This document shows positions 31,060 through 36,326 of a stretch of DNA of 36,326 nucleotides, one piece after another (positions within the stretch are counted from its first letter, which is position 1; each line of letters opens with the position of its first letter). The stretch comes from an uncultured Clostridia bacterium (GTDB lineage: Bacteria > Bacillota > Clostridia > Oscillospirales > Oscillospiraceae), in contig CAMUZA010000013.1 in NCBI GenBank assembly GCA_947165085.1, positions 1-36,326 of the forward strand, written 5' to 3'. The translations under genes were made by a program, and so were the position numbers. The notes under the pieces were generated by a model. That model searched no databases and was not told the DNA's origin. It worked only from the letters and a program-made list of their open reading frames with translations.

Positions 31060-32028
31060 TTACTTTTCGCGGAGGAATCTGCGCAGCGGCAGGTATTTGA
31101 ACACCTGACGGACGTAAGACGGATACTGCGGATACTTCTTCGCAGAGATCGACTCGCCCAGAGATGAGCTGCCCATAAACAGCAGGATCAGCAGCAGCGG
31201 TCCGATCATCGACCAGTGGAAGACGCAGCAATTCGTCACCTTCGCGCCGACCGCAACGAAGTACAAAGACAGCCATATCCCCTGCTCGCCCAGATAATTC
31301 GGATGGCGCATTTTTGCCCAGAGTCCGGTCGTGTTGAAGCCGAGATCGTAGGGCGCGGGGAGCTTGCTCAGCTCCGGCTGATCTGCAAGCAGCTTCTTTT
31401 TGGTCTCGAAGAACCGCCATTGCTGCTCGTCTGCGAAGGTTTCGAGCGTCAGGAAACCCGCGGCAAAGCAGAGCGCGAGCGCGTCGATCAGCCCGAACGG
31501 GGTCGCCGCATCCATGCTCGCCAGCGCGGGCAGGCAGATCGCCAGCACCAGCGCGTTCTGATAAATGCTGACGAAAAACAGGTCGAACAGCATCCACAGC
31601 GGGCGATGCCGGAGGATCGAGCTGCTGCGCACGATCGCCCAGCGGTAGTCCTCCACGCCGTCCCAGAACCTCCAGCTATACGCGCCCTTGCGCGCAAAAT
31701 TGACGGTCAGTCGGATGCCCCAAGCCGTGACGAGCAGCGCGTAGAGCACCAGCCGCGGCTGCATGCCGCCGCGCACGGCGATGATCCACGTGTAGACGAT
31801 GGGCAAAAGGCTCCACAGCTTATCCATCTGTGAAAAGTTGTTTACCAGCTCGCCGACGATAAAGCAGTACGCGGCCGCGCAGCCGCAGACGATCAGCAGG
31901 ATCTTCAGCGTGCCTGTTTGATTCTCCGTCAGTTCAAACTTGCTGCATACCGCCGCCAGGACGCAGAGGGTCAGGACCACTGCGGCCGCGACCGCAGTGG
32001 CCAGATACTTTTTCCAATTTGCTTTCAT
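31060..32028 (-). CDS. DUF1295 / steroid 5-alpha-reductase-like membrane protein
   Basis: The 322-residue integral membrane protein has about seven helices. The signature MRHPNYLGEQGIWLSLYF near residue 235 matches the C-terminal reductase/methyltransferase-like motif of DUF1295 and the ICMT/5-alpha-reductase clan, where RHPNY.GE binds the cofactor. The block FWDGVEDYRWAIVR is also typical of DUF1295. The lipid-like substrate is unknown. The ATG at 32028 is chosen because the membrane protein start (MKANWKKYLATA) is natural there. The ribosome site is weak (AGAGAAAAGAGA), and the upstream extension is only charged residues. Confidence 0.82.
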   Translation of the reverse strand: MKANWKKYLATAVAAAVVLTLCVLAAVCSKFELTENQTGTLKILLIVCGCAAAYCFIVGELVNNFSQMDKLWSLLPIVYTWIIAVRGGMQPRLVLYALLVTAWGIRLTVNFARKGAYSWRFWDGVEDYRWAIVRSSSILRHRPLWMLFDLFFVSIYQNALVLAICLPALASMDAATPFGLIDALALCFAAGFLTLETFADEQQWRFFETKKKLLADQPELSKLPAPYDLGFNTTGLWAKMRHPNYLGEQGIWLSLYFVAVGAKVTNCCVFHWSMIGPLLLILLFMGSSSLGESISAKKYPQYPSYVRQVFKYLPLRRFLREK

Positions 32029-32073
32029 TTCTCTTTTCTCTTTCTCTCTTTTTTTGATTTTCGGCGGAAAGAG

Positions 32074-32103
32074 CGCAGCCCCCTGCACGTCAAAGGGGCT
32101 GCG
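32074..32103 (-). terminator. terminator of the small membrane-anchored gene
   Basis: CGCAGCCCC (32074-32082) pairs with GGGGCTGCG (32095-32103), followed on the minus strand by CTCTTTCC. Confidence 0.65.
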
Positions 32104-32132
32104 GCTTGATGCTCCTTTGCGCCGGCGACGCT

Positions 32133-32456
32133 TCAGTCGGCGTCCGCCGCCTTTTCAAGGACTTCCTCTGCTGCGTCAGTGAGCTTGTCGACCGCTTCGC
32201 CGACGGCTTCGGCCGCTTCTTCCACAAGCTCGTCCGCGGTTTCTTCGCGCTCCGCTTCGACCTGGCAGTCCAGCCCGGAGGGCGGGATCGCAAACGCATA
32301 GTTGTCCTTTTCAGCGCCGGGCGTTTTTCTCCACGCCCAAAGCAGACTGCGCATCGAAACGATGCCGTTCTCCTCGTCCCGCTTGATCTCGTAGGGGATC
32401 GCGCTTGCCACGAGCGCGCCGACGGCCAAGCCGCCGATGAATGATCCGAGTTTCAT
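32133..32456 (-). CDS. small acidic membrane-anchored protein
   Basis: This 107-residue protein has one N-terminal hydrophobic segment (FIGGLAVGALVASAIPY) followed by a polar region. Its C-terminal 45 residues are strongly acidic and Ala/Glu-rich, probably coiled coil (ADELVEEAAEAVGEAVDKL). The layout recalls YtxH-like general-stress proteins, but the sequence match is not strong enough to name it. It has a good AGGAGG site 6-7 nt before the ATG, its own promoter at 32483-32512 and its own terminator, so it is a real monocistronic gene. Function is unknown. Confidence 0.75.
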   Translation of the reverse strand: MKLGSFIGGLAVGALVASAIPYEIKRDEENGIVSMRSLLWAWRKTPGAEKDNYAFAIPPSGLDCQVEAEREETADELVEEAAEAVGEAVDKLTDAAEEVLEKAADAD

Positions 32457-32482
32457 GGGAATACCTCCTAATCGTTTCTTCC

Positions 32483-32512
32483 ATTATACCCCACGCGCGG
32501 AGGGCATGTCAA
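32483..32512 (-). promoter_or_regulatory. promoter of the small acidic protein gene
   Basis: TTGACA (32507-32512) and TATAAT (32483-32488) are 18 bp apart on the minus strand. Confidence 0.8.
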
Positions 32513-32621
32513 GCGGACAGCGAAAGCAAATGAAGCAGAAACCAGACAAATTCAAATGCCCGATGCAGGTCTTTGATGTATTCTGTCTGATCCGTTTGTT
32601 CAAAACGGACCTTAACACAAA

Positions 32622-32654
32622 GCGAGCGCCTGTAAATCCGTTACAGGCACTCGC
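32622..32654 (-). terminator. terminator after the tRNA-Pro fragment
   Basis: A 14-bp stem (32622-32635 with 32641-32654) includes one G-U pair on the minus strand. It starts two bases past the CCA of the tRNA-Pro fragment and is followed by TTTGTGTT. Confidence 0.8.
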
Positions 32655-32656
32655 AG

Positions 32657-32701
32657 TGGTCCGAGTGACAGGATTCGAACCTGCGGCCTGATGGTCCCAA
32701 A
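32657..32701 (-). pseudogene. orphan 3' half of tRNA-Pro(UGG), likely attachment site
   Basis: On the minus strand this reads as anticodon loop TTTGGGA (anticodon TGG), 3' anticodon stem CCATC, short variable loop, T arm GCAGG-TTCGAAT-CCTGT, acceptor strand CACTCGG, A73 and CCA (32657-32659). The bases upstream (ACGCC) cannot form the 5' anticodon stem GATGG, and no D arm or acceptor partner CCGAGTG is present. The break is again at the anticodon loop, as in the tRNA-Leu fragment. Confidence 0.8.
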
Positions 32702-32846
32702 GGCGTTCGAACATGGTGTTACATGCGCATGAACTCCATTTGGACCTTTCCGCTCGGAAAAAGATGCTCTCCGCCGGTCTTGTATCCGCTGTCTCCGTGT
32801 TCTCCGACGGCCGTTGTGGTCAGATATGTGGTCCCTCCGCAGAACG

Positions 32847-32879
32847 CCCGTGGGGCGGCTCCCAAAGCCGCCCCACGGG
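32847..32879 (-). promoter_or_regulatory. 14-bp hairpin just after a promoter
   Basis: CCCGTGGGGCGGCT (32847-32860) pairs perfectly with AGCCGCCCCACGGG (32866-32879). It begins about 3 bases after the predicted start of transcription from the promoter at 32889-32917, so it would cap the 5' end of that RNA. No T-run follows on either strand. Confidence 0.6.
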
Positions 32880-32888
32880 TGTGTTGTC

Positions 32889-32917
32889 AGTGTAACTCTG
32901 CCGCGTGGGATTGTCAA
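32889..32917 (-). promoter_or_regulatory. strong promoter with no downstream ORF
   Basis: TTGACA (32912-32917) and TACACT (32889-32894) are separated by 17 bp on the minus strand. It points toward the tRNA-Pro fragment and its terminator. Confidence 0.7.
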
Positions 32918-32925
32918 GTCCGAAC

Positions 32926-32970
32926 TTGGAGCGCCGGGCATAGACCCTTTGGAGTACCGGGCACAGACCC
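32926..32970. repeat. two 22-bp direct repeats
   Basis: Units at 32926-32947 and 32949-32970 match at 19 of 22 positions (TTGGAG..CCGGGCA.AGACCC), with a 23-bp period. They lie just upstream of the promoter at 32889-32917 and may be an insertion-element end or operator. Confidence 0.6.
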
Positions 32971-33060
32971 CCTGTCAATAATTGCGCCGCAGTAGACAAA
33001 GACTAACGACGCTATAGAAATGGGCGGTGCTTACACTTTCGCCAGGTATTCCTTGATACG

Positions 33061-33225
33061 CTACCAATCCTTCTTTTGAAGCTCGATCCCGATTTCTCCG
33101 TCGGGGCCCTTCAAACGGCTGCGGTTCAAGGTCCCCATGGCACCGCAATGAGCCTCTGCAAAAACATACGCGGTTTTGCCGGAAGCGAGGGAAATCTCTA
33201 CCGGGTTTTCTTTGCTGACGATCAT
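33061..33225 (-). CDS. 54-aa ORF coupled to the Phd-type antitoxin
   Basis: This small ORF begins with MIVSKENPVEISLASGKTAY and ends KKDW. Its ATG overlaps the antitoxin stop as ATGA, the usual arrangement for a translationally coupled partner. It is too short for a normal RelE, Doc or PIN toxin, and I do not recognise it. The stop is TAG and the frame then continues for nine sense codons (RIKEYLAKV) to TAA at 33031-33033. The encoded protein may once have been 64 residues, with the TAG a nonsense mutation of, for example, CAG. Confidence 0.6.
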   Translation of the reverse strand: MIVSKENPVEISLASGKTAYVFAEAHCGAMGTLNRSRLKGPDGEIGIELQKKDW

Positions 33226-33464
33226 TTCGCCAATTCCTCAAACACAACCCTATGTTCACGCAGAATCCGAACAGCAACAAATTCCAGTTTTTCATCCTCT
33301 GTCATATCGATTTGCGGCTCCGTATCAAGATCTATCACGAGCAGTTTTGGGCGGTTGTTTTTAAATACCACGACGCGCCCCTTCTTCTCCGCCAGCTTTG
33401 CCACGCGGGAGAAGTTCTGATTTGCCTCCGTTGCAGTCACGATGGCGTTGGTATCAATCGTCAT
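33222..33464 (-). CDS. Phd/YefM-family antitoxin
   Basis: The 80-residue protein has the Phd/YefM N-terminal DNA-binding fold: TATEANQNFSRVAKLAEKKG, then VVVFKNNRPKLLVIDLD. The 'AR..F..(V/L)......G.V.I..N.RP..V(L/I)' pattern is clear. The C-terminus is acidic and would bind a toxin. Such proteins dimerise, repress their own operon and block a partner toxin. The start has CGGAGG at 8-nt spacing and an extended -10 box just upstream. The downstream partner is the unusual 54-aa ORF instead of a recognisable toxin, so this may be an orphan antitoxin or a novel pair. Confidence 0.85.
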   Translation of the reverse strand: MTIDTNAIVTATEANQNFSRVAKLAEKKGRVVVFKNNRPKLLVIDLDTEPQIDMTEDEKLEFVAVRILREHRVVFEELAK

Positions 33465-33483
33465 TGTTATCGCCTCCGCCTAT

Positions 33484-33492
33484 AGTATACCA
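33484..33492 (-). promoter_or_regulatory. extended -10 promoter of the antitoxin gene
   Basis: TGGTATACT on the minus strand lies just upstream of the ribosome site, so the leader would be about a dozen bases. No good -35 is seen. Confidence 0.55.
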
Positions 33493-33538
33493 CAAATTAG
33501 GCGAAAATCAGCCTATATTTTATCGGAATAGACTTATA

Positions 33539-33574
33539 CCAATGTACTGTTTCCCGGTTCCAATGTCCTGTTTT
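33539..33574. repeat. 21-bp-phased direct repeat
   Basis: CCAATGTACTGTTT (33539-33552) and CCAATGTCCTGTTTT (33560-33574) differ at one base across 14 positions and start 21 bp apart, two helical turns. They lie upstream of the gene at 33665 and could be an operator. Confidence 0.4.
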
Positions 33575-33664
33575 ACAGTCAAAAAAGACGTTTTTGGGTA
33601 TGGACTTTTGAGAAAAAGTGTGGTAGTTGTTGTGCTGCCAACCAAACGGAAGGAGGCACAGCAC

Positions 33665-34021
33665 ATGGCAAGAATATCCATCAGCGACCTGTACCGGGAC
33701 GAGGGCCCGGGCGAAAAGTACGGCGGATTTTTGAACGCCGTATTCCGGGAGGTCTTCACCAACGGCATCCCGGAGGGGTGCGACGAGAGAACGTGGATCG
33801 AGCTGCTGATTGTCAAGCACACGTTTCTCGCGGCAAAGAAAATGGCAGAACAAGGCGACGTTGTTTCGGATCTGACCGAAGCGGCGTCGCCTTTCTGCAT
33901 CGCAGAACATAGCGCAGAAGCATGTAGCGGCGCACACCAGAGCACCACGATACCATCCGGCAGCGGCGCACAGTGTGCGCCACCGTCCCAAAACGATCTT
34001 AGGAAGGAGGTGGAGAAATGA
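33665..34021 (+). CDS. hypothetical protein, 118 aa
   Basis: The ATG at 33665 has AAGGAGG at 8-nt spacing; the frame is open further upstream (to 33398) but lacks a ribosome site and covers the antitoxin promoter. Residues 1-65 look like a folded domain (ISISDLYRDEGPGEKYGGFL, then RTWIELLIVKHTFLAAKKMA). Residues 70-110 are low-complexity, rich in Ser/Ala/Gln/Cys, and are encoded by DNA with repeated AGCGGCGCACA (near 33927 and 33961). I do not recognise the family. Its stop overlaps the next start as ATGA, so the two are coupled. Function is unknown; a membrane segment is not evident. Confidence 0.65.
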   Translation: MARISISDLYRDEGPGEKYGGFLNAVFREVFTNGIPEGCDERTWIELLIVKHTFLAAKKMAEQGDVVSDLTEAASPFCIAEHSAEACSGAHQSTTIPSGSGAQCAPPSQNDLRKEVEK

Positions 34022-34308
34022 GCATGCTGGAAGAGCTCTGGATCAGCGGTTTGGACTACCAGGGGCGGCCCGTGAAGAAGGGCTCCGCCATGGAGCGCAA
34101 GATGTGCCTTTACGCGAAGAACGCGGAGAAGATGAAGGGAATGCTGACCGGTCCCCAGGCGGAGCAGTACGAAAAAACGATCGACGCCTTCAATGACGTC
34201 CTCACCCAGTCCGAGATCGAAGCCTACGAATTTGGCTTCACCCTCGCCGCCCGCCTCATGATGGACGTCGTGCAGACCATGGAACTTTCGTCCATAGACG
34301 AAGCTTAA
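34018..34308 (+). CDS. DUF6809-like small protein
   Basis: The 96-residue, probably all-helical protein begins MSMLEELWISGLDYQGRPVK and ends with FTLAARLMMDVVQTME. The opening 'LEELW..G' and the closing 'F..G..L...(L/M)M.(E/D)' helices resemble DUF6809, a small family frequent in Oscillospiraceae mobile elements; this is recalled, not searched. It overlaps the upstream gene by four bases (ATGA), with AGGAGG inside that gene's 3' end. Function is unknown. No clear terminator follows within 60 bp. Confidence 0.7.
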   Translation: MSMLEELWISGLDYQGRPVKKGSAMERKMCLYAKNAEKMKGMLTGPQAEQYEKTIDAFNDVLTQSEIEAYEFGFTLAARLMMDVVQTMELSSIDEA

Positions 34309-34546
34309 AGTGTAATACCTTTGAACTAATAATCAGAATGCTGATTAGCATCGGCAAACTAAAGATGAGCAGTGAAAAAACCTATAGCATTTTGTAGATT
34401 TTGGTAGAAAAAAAGATTTTTATGTGTATAATAGAAGCATAGCAGAAATAAACTATCTCTATACTTAGCTTGACGTCATACAGGCTGAAACGTAGTTTCA
34501 GCCTGTATGACCATAACTACTACTCCATCAATAAGGGAAATAAAAC
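34309..34546 (+). promoter_or_regulatory. leader region of the DNA methyltransferase gene
   Basis: AT-rich DNA with a -10 box TATAAT at 34427-34432 (weak -35). A perfect 17-bp inverted repeat with a 3-nt loop lies at 34475-34491 and 34495-34511, followed by AAGGGA near the ATG. The hairpin would lie in the 5' leader, about 35 nt before the start codon. It is not followed by a T-run, so control of translation or protein binding is more likely than termination. Confidence 0.55.
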
Positions 34547-36148
34547 ATGTATAAAACGATAGATCTCTTTGCGGGTGCTGGAGGCTTGAGTTTGGGCTTC
34601 AAGCAAACCGGCAAGTTCACACTTTTAGCTGCTGCTGAAATACAAGAGTCTGCAAGAGAAACCTACAAGAGAAATATTCCAGACAACCCAGAAACATTCG
34701 TGTTCATAAAAAACGTGATTGGTTATGACTTTAAAAAGTTAAGTGAATCCCTTGGCGGAATTGACATCGTGATCGGCGGACCACCTTGCCAAGGCTTTTC
34801 CAATGCGAATCGTCAGAAAAACCATCTGATCAGTTTGAACAATGCATTGGTGAAAGAATTCTTCCGAGCCATAAAAGAAATTCAGCCCAAAGCATTCGTG
34901 ATGGAAAACGTCAACATGCTTGAATCTAATACGCATCGTTTCTATGATTCAGAGAAAGATCATGATGTAATCACAGCATTAATCGAAAAAGGATACAAGA
35001 TTCCGCTAAAAGAAGACAAACTTTTTATTACAAAGGATGCGATTAATGAGTTTGACATACTAAGCACAGTAAGCGATTGTAAAAAGGTGCAAGCGTTTCT
35101 CCTTCCTAAAAAGTTGTTCCAATTACTTCACACAATGAAAAAACACAAAGGAAATAAAGAACGGCTTAAATCATTTCTTGAGAAAAACAGTAAAACATTA
35201 ACGAAAAAAATTGATGAATATTATAACTCCGCAAAAGCAGAAGATGTTTTGGCGCAGTGGAACTGCAGAAAACTAAAGCACATCAGAGAAGCGATAAGTT
35301 CTATCGAAAGTGTGGCAAACTGTGTAGAATTGTCTGAACTAATAGAACTTCAAAAGAATATGCTTGCCGCTCTTGAGATTTACCAGAACAAGCTTATTGG
35401 AGACTTCCTACGCACAGATTCAGGCACAATAGTGTTTAAAACAAACTCATATGCAGTGATAGATTATGTCAGCGCAATTCTTGGGGATGACTATTTTCAG
35501 CGGGGAGCAACAGTAAATGCAAAGTGGTGCGGAGTTCCCCAGGAAAGAAAACGGCATATCGTTATAGGTATACACAGGAGAGAAGGAGCCGAGCCTATCA
35601 TTGCGTTTCCGACAGAAGATCCGGCCAGTAAAATCTATACTGTAAAAGATGCAATTTATGATCTGAAAGATTGTGAAGTCTGCTATGATCTCCCATGCCT
35701 TCCGGTCCCTTATTCTCCTACTGAAGACATTTCTTCCTATGCGCAGCAAATGAGAGAAGGAAGCGAAACTGTAAAAAACCATATTGCAACTAACACGACT
35801 CCTACAGCGAAAAAACGATTTAACGCTATTGAACCCGGCCATAATTTCCATAGTTTATCTCAAGAAATGAAATCCACATATTCAAAACCTGAGCGAACTC
35901 AAAATACTATATATTTAAAACTTGACCCTCAAAAGCCGAGCGATACGGTAGTCAATGTCCGGAAATCGATGTGGATTCATCCAACGCTCTCAAGAGCAAT
36001 TTCAGTAAGAGAAGCTGCGAGACTACAATCATTTCCTGATACGTTCGAGTTTTGGGGATCAAAGGGTTCTCAATATCAGCAAGTTGGAAACGCGGTTCCA
36101 CCATTATTGTCAAAGGCAATTGCAGAGAAATTATTACAATTGATTTAA
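34547..36148 (+). CDS. DNA (cytosine-5-)-methyltransferase
   Basis: The enzyme transfers a methyl group from S-adenosylmethionine to C5 of cytosine in a specific DNA site. Motifs in order are I (DLFAGAGGLSLGF, residues 6-18), IV (GGPPCQGFS with catalytic C81), VI (ENVNM, E120), VIII (QERKR, 332-336), IX (REAARLQSFPD) and X (QVGNAVPPLL). At 533 residues it is longer than typical Dcm enzymes because of a Lys-rich helical insert of about 190 residues between motifs VI and VIII (about 130-320). This insert is ahead of the usual target-recognition region after VIII. Its GC is much lower than the central block, indicating recent transfer. No restriction endonuclease is in the window; one could follow past the right edge. 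The site methylated is unknown. Confidence 0.95.
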   Translation: MYKTIDLFAGAGGLSLGFKQTGKFTLLAAAEIQESARETYKRNIPDNPETFVFIKNVIGYDFKKLSESLGGIDIVIGGPPCQGFSNANRQKNHLISLNNALVKEFFRAIKEIQPKAFVMENVNMLESNTHRFYDSEKDHDVITALIEKGYKIPLKEDKLFITKDAINEFDILSTVSDCKKVQAFLLPKKLFQLLHTMKKHKGNKERLKSFLEKNSKTLTKKIDEYYNSAKAEDVLAQWNCRKLKHIREAISSIESVANCVELSELIELQKNMLAALEIYQNKLIGDFLRTDSGTIVFKTNSYAVIDYVSAILGDDYFQRGATVNAKWCGVPQERKRHIVIGIHRREGAEPIIAFPTEDPASKIYTVKDAIYDLKDCEVCYDLPCLPVPYSPTEDISSYAQQMREGSETVKNHIATNTTPTAKKRFNAIEPGHNFHSLSQEMKSTYSKPERTQNTIYLKLDPQKPSDTVVNVRKSMWIHPTLSRAISVREAARLQSFPDTFEFWGSKGSQYQQVGNAVPPLLSKAIAEKLLQLI

Positions 36149-36158
36149 ATAATGTGAG

Positions 36159-36187
36159 AACCAGGAGCAGTACTACTGCCCCTGGTT
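36159..36187 (+). terminator. terminator of the methyltransferase gene
   Basis: AACCAGG pairs with CCTGGTT, with a further GCAG/CTGC inner stem and one mismatch, followed by a run of T. It lies 10 bp after the stop. Confidence 0.85.
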
Positions 36188-36326
36188 TTTTTCGATTTGT
36201 TTCGCATATTTTAAAAATATTGATTATATTTTTAAAATATCAGAAATATTTGAAGATTATTAGTTGACACGGATGAGGTACAATAAATTGCGCAAATTCG
36301 AAAAAAGATAGAAATAGACATAGTTT

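Larger units (their letters stand above)
32702..33060. other. gene-poor stretch with promoter, hairpin and short repeats
   Basis: No convincing gene is seen. It holds a strong minus-strand promoter, a 14-bp hairpin directly downstream of it, and two 22-bp tandem repeats. The long minus-strand reading frame over it (to 32612) runs through hairpins and the tRNA fragment and is not coding. Confidence 0.6.
32702..36326. mobile_element. putative tRNA-Pro-integrated element, left end
   Basis: Accessory genes lie on the missing 5' side of the tRNA-Pro fragment: antitoxin, small coupled ORFs and an AT-rich DNA methyltransferase. GC content falls sharply toward the right edge. No integrase or second att site is in the window, so the extent is unknown. 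Confidence 0.4.

Noticed and set aside
32612-32941. 109-codon minus-strand ORF over the tRNA-Pro fragment
   Set aside because: It crosses a hairpin, a promoter and the tRNA 3' half; no start signal and typical tRNA-derived peptide.
33398-33664. N-terminal extension of the 118-aa gene
   Set aside because: No ribosome site; it covers the antitoxin start region and promoter, while the ATG at 33665 has AAGGAGG at good spacing.
36264-36290. Promoter at the right edge (TTGACA near 36264)
   Set aside because: The nearest -10-like boxes are 9 or 14 bp away, too close, and no gene start is visible before the window ends.

Overview
The window looks like chromosome from a moderately GC-rich gut Firmicute, most likely an Oscillospiraceae/Ruminococcaceae-type clostridium. 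This is inferred from three S-layer-homology (SLH) proteins, secreted giants carrying CxxC...LGH repeats, a selenium-molybdenum hydroxylase accessory cluster, a DUF6809-like small protein and strong AGGAGG ribosome sites. No rRNA and no intact tRNA is present.

The central block (about 6.1-32.7 kb) is GC-rich. It is bounded on each side by the orphan 3' half of a tRNA gene, tRNA-Leu(UAA) on the left and tRNA-Pro(UGG) on the right. Each fragment starts at the anticodon loop, and each faces accessory DNA on its missing 5' side. That is the footprint of tyrosine-recombinase elements integrated into tRNA genes. The left element (1 to about 6123) carries a P-loop ATPase, an SLH fragment, a small Cys-rich protein, an AbiEii-type toxin with an HTH antitoxin, and an excisionase-like DNA-binding protein. 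The right element (about 32702 to the end) carries a Phd-type antitoxin coupled to a 54-codon ORF, two small coupled genes and an AT-rich cytosine-5 DNA methyltransferase.

Right after the tRNA-Leu fragment lies the most unusual structure in the window. Three copies of a 118-120 bp repeat each fold into a four-way cloverleaf: an 8-bp outer stem enclosing three hairpins. Each copy ends in the same 21 bases as the tRNA-Leu 3' end, including CCA. Base changes between copies are compensatory, and strong hairpins follow the CCA ends.

The central block then holds a surface-protein region: a 1653-aa secreted beta-helix/lipase-like protein, a 336-aa SLH protein, a YibE/F permease and a 2803-aa SLH-anchored PHP metallohydrolase. 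Next comes a purine/selenium block: adenosine deaminase, selD, yqeB and yqeC, with a divergent ModE-like regulator that appears to be leaderless. Housekeeping-type genes follow: a class I gamma aminotransferase, an MscS channel, a YdcF-like protein, a DUF1295 protein and a small membrane-anchored acidic protein. Almost every central gene is on the minus strand, and many have recognisable -35/-10 promoters and intrinsic terminators.

Functionally, the add-selD-yqeB-yqeC-ModE group suggests purine fermentation through selenium-dependent molybdenum hydroxylases. The flanking elements carry defence and stability genes. All functions are read from sequence motifs; no database search was possible.
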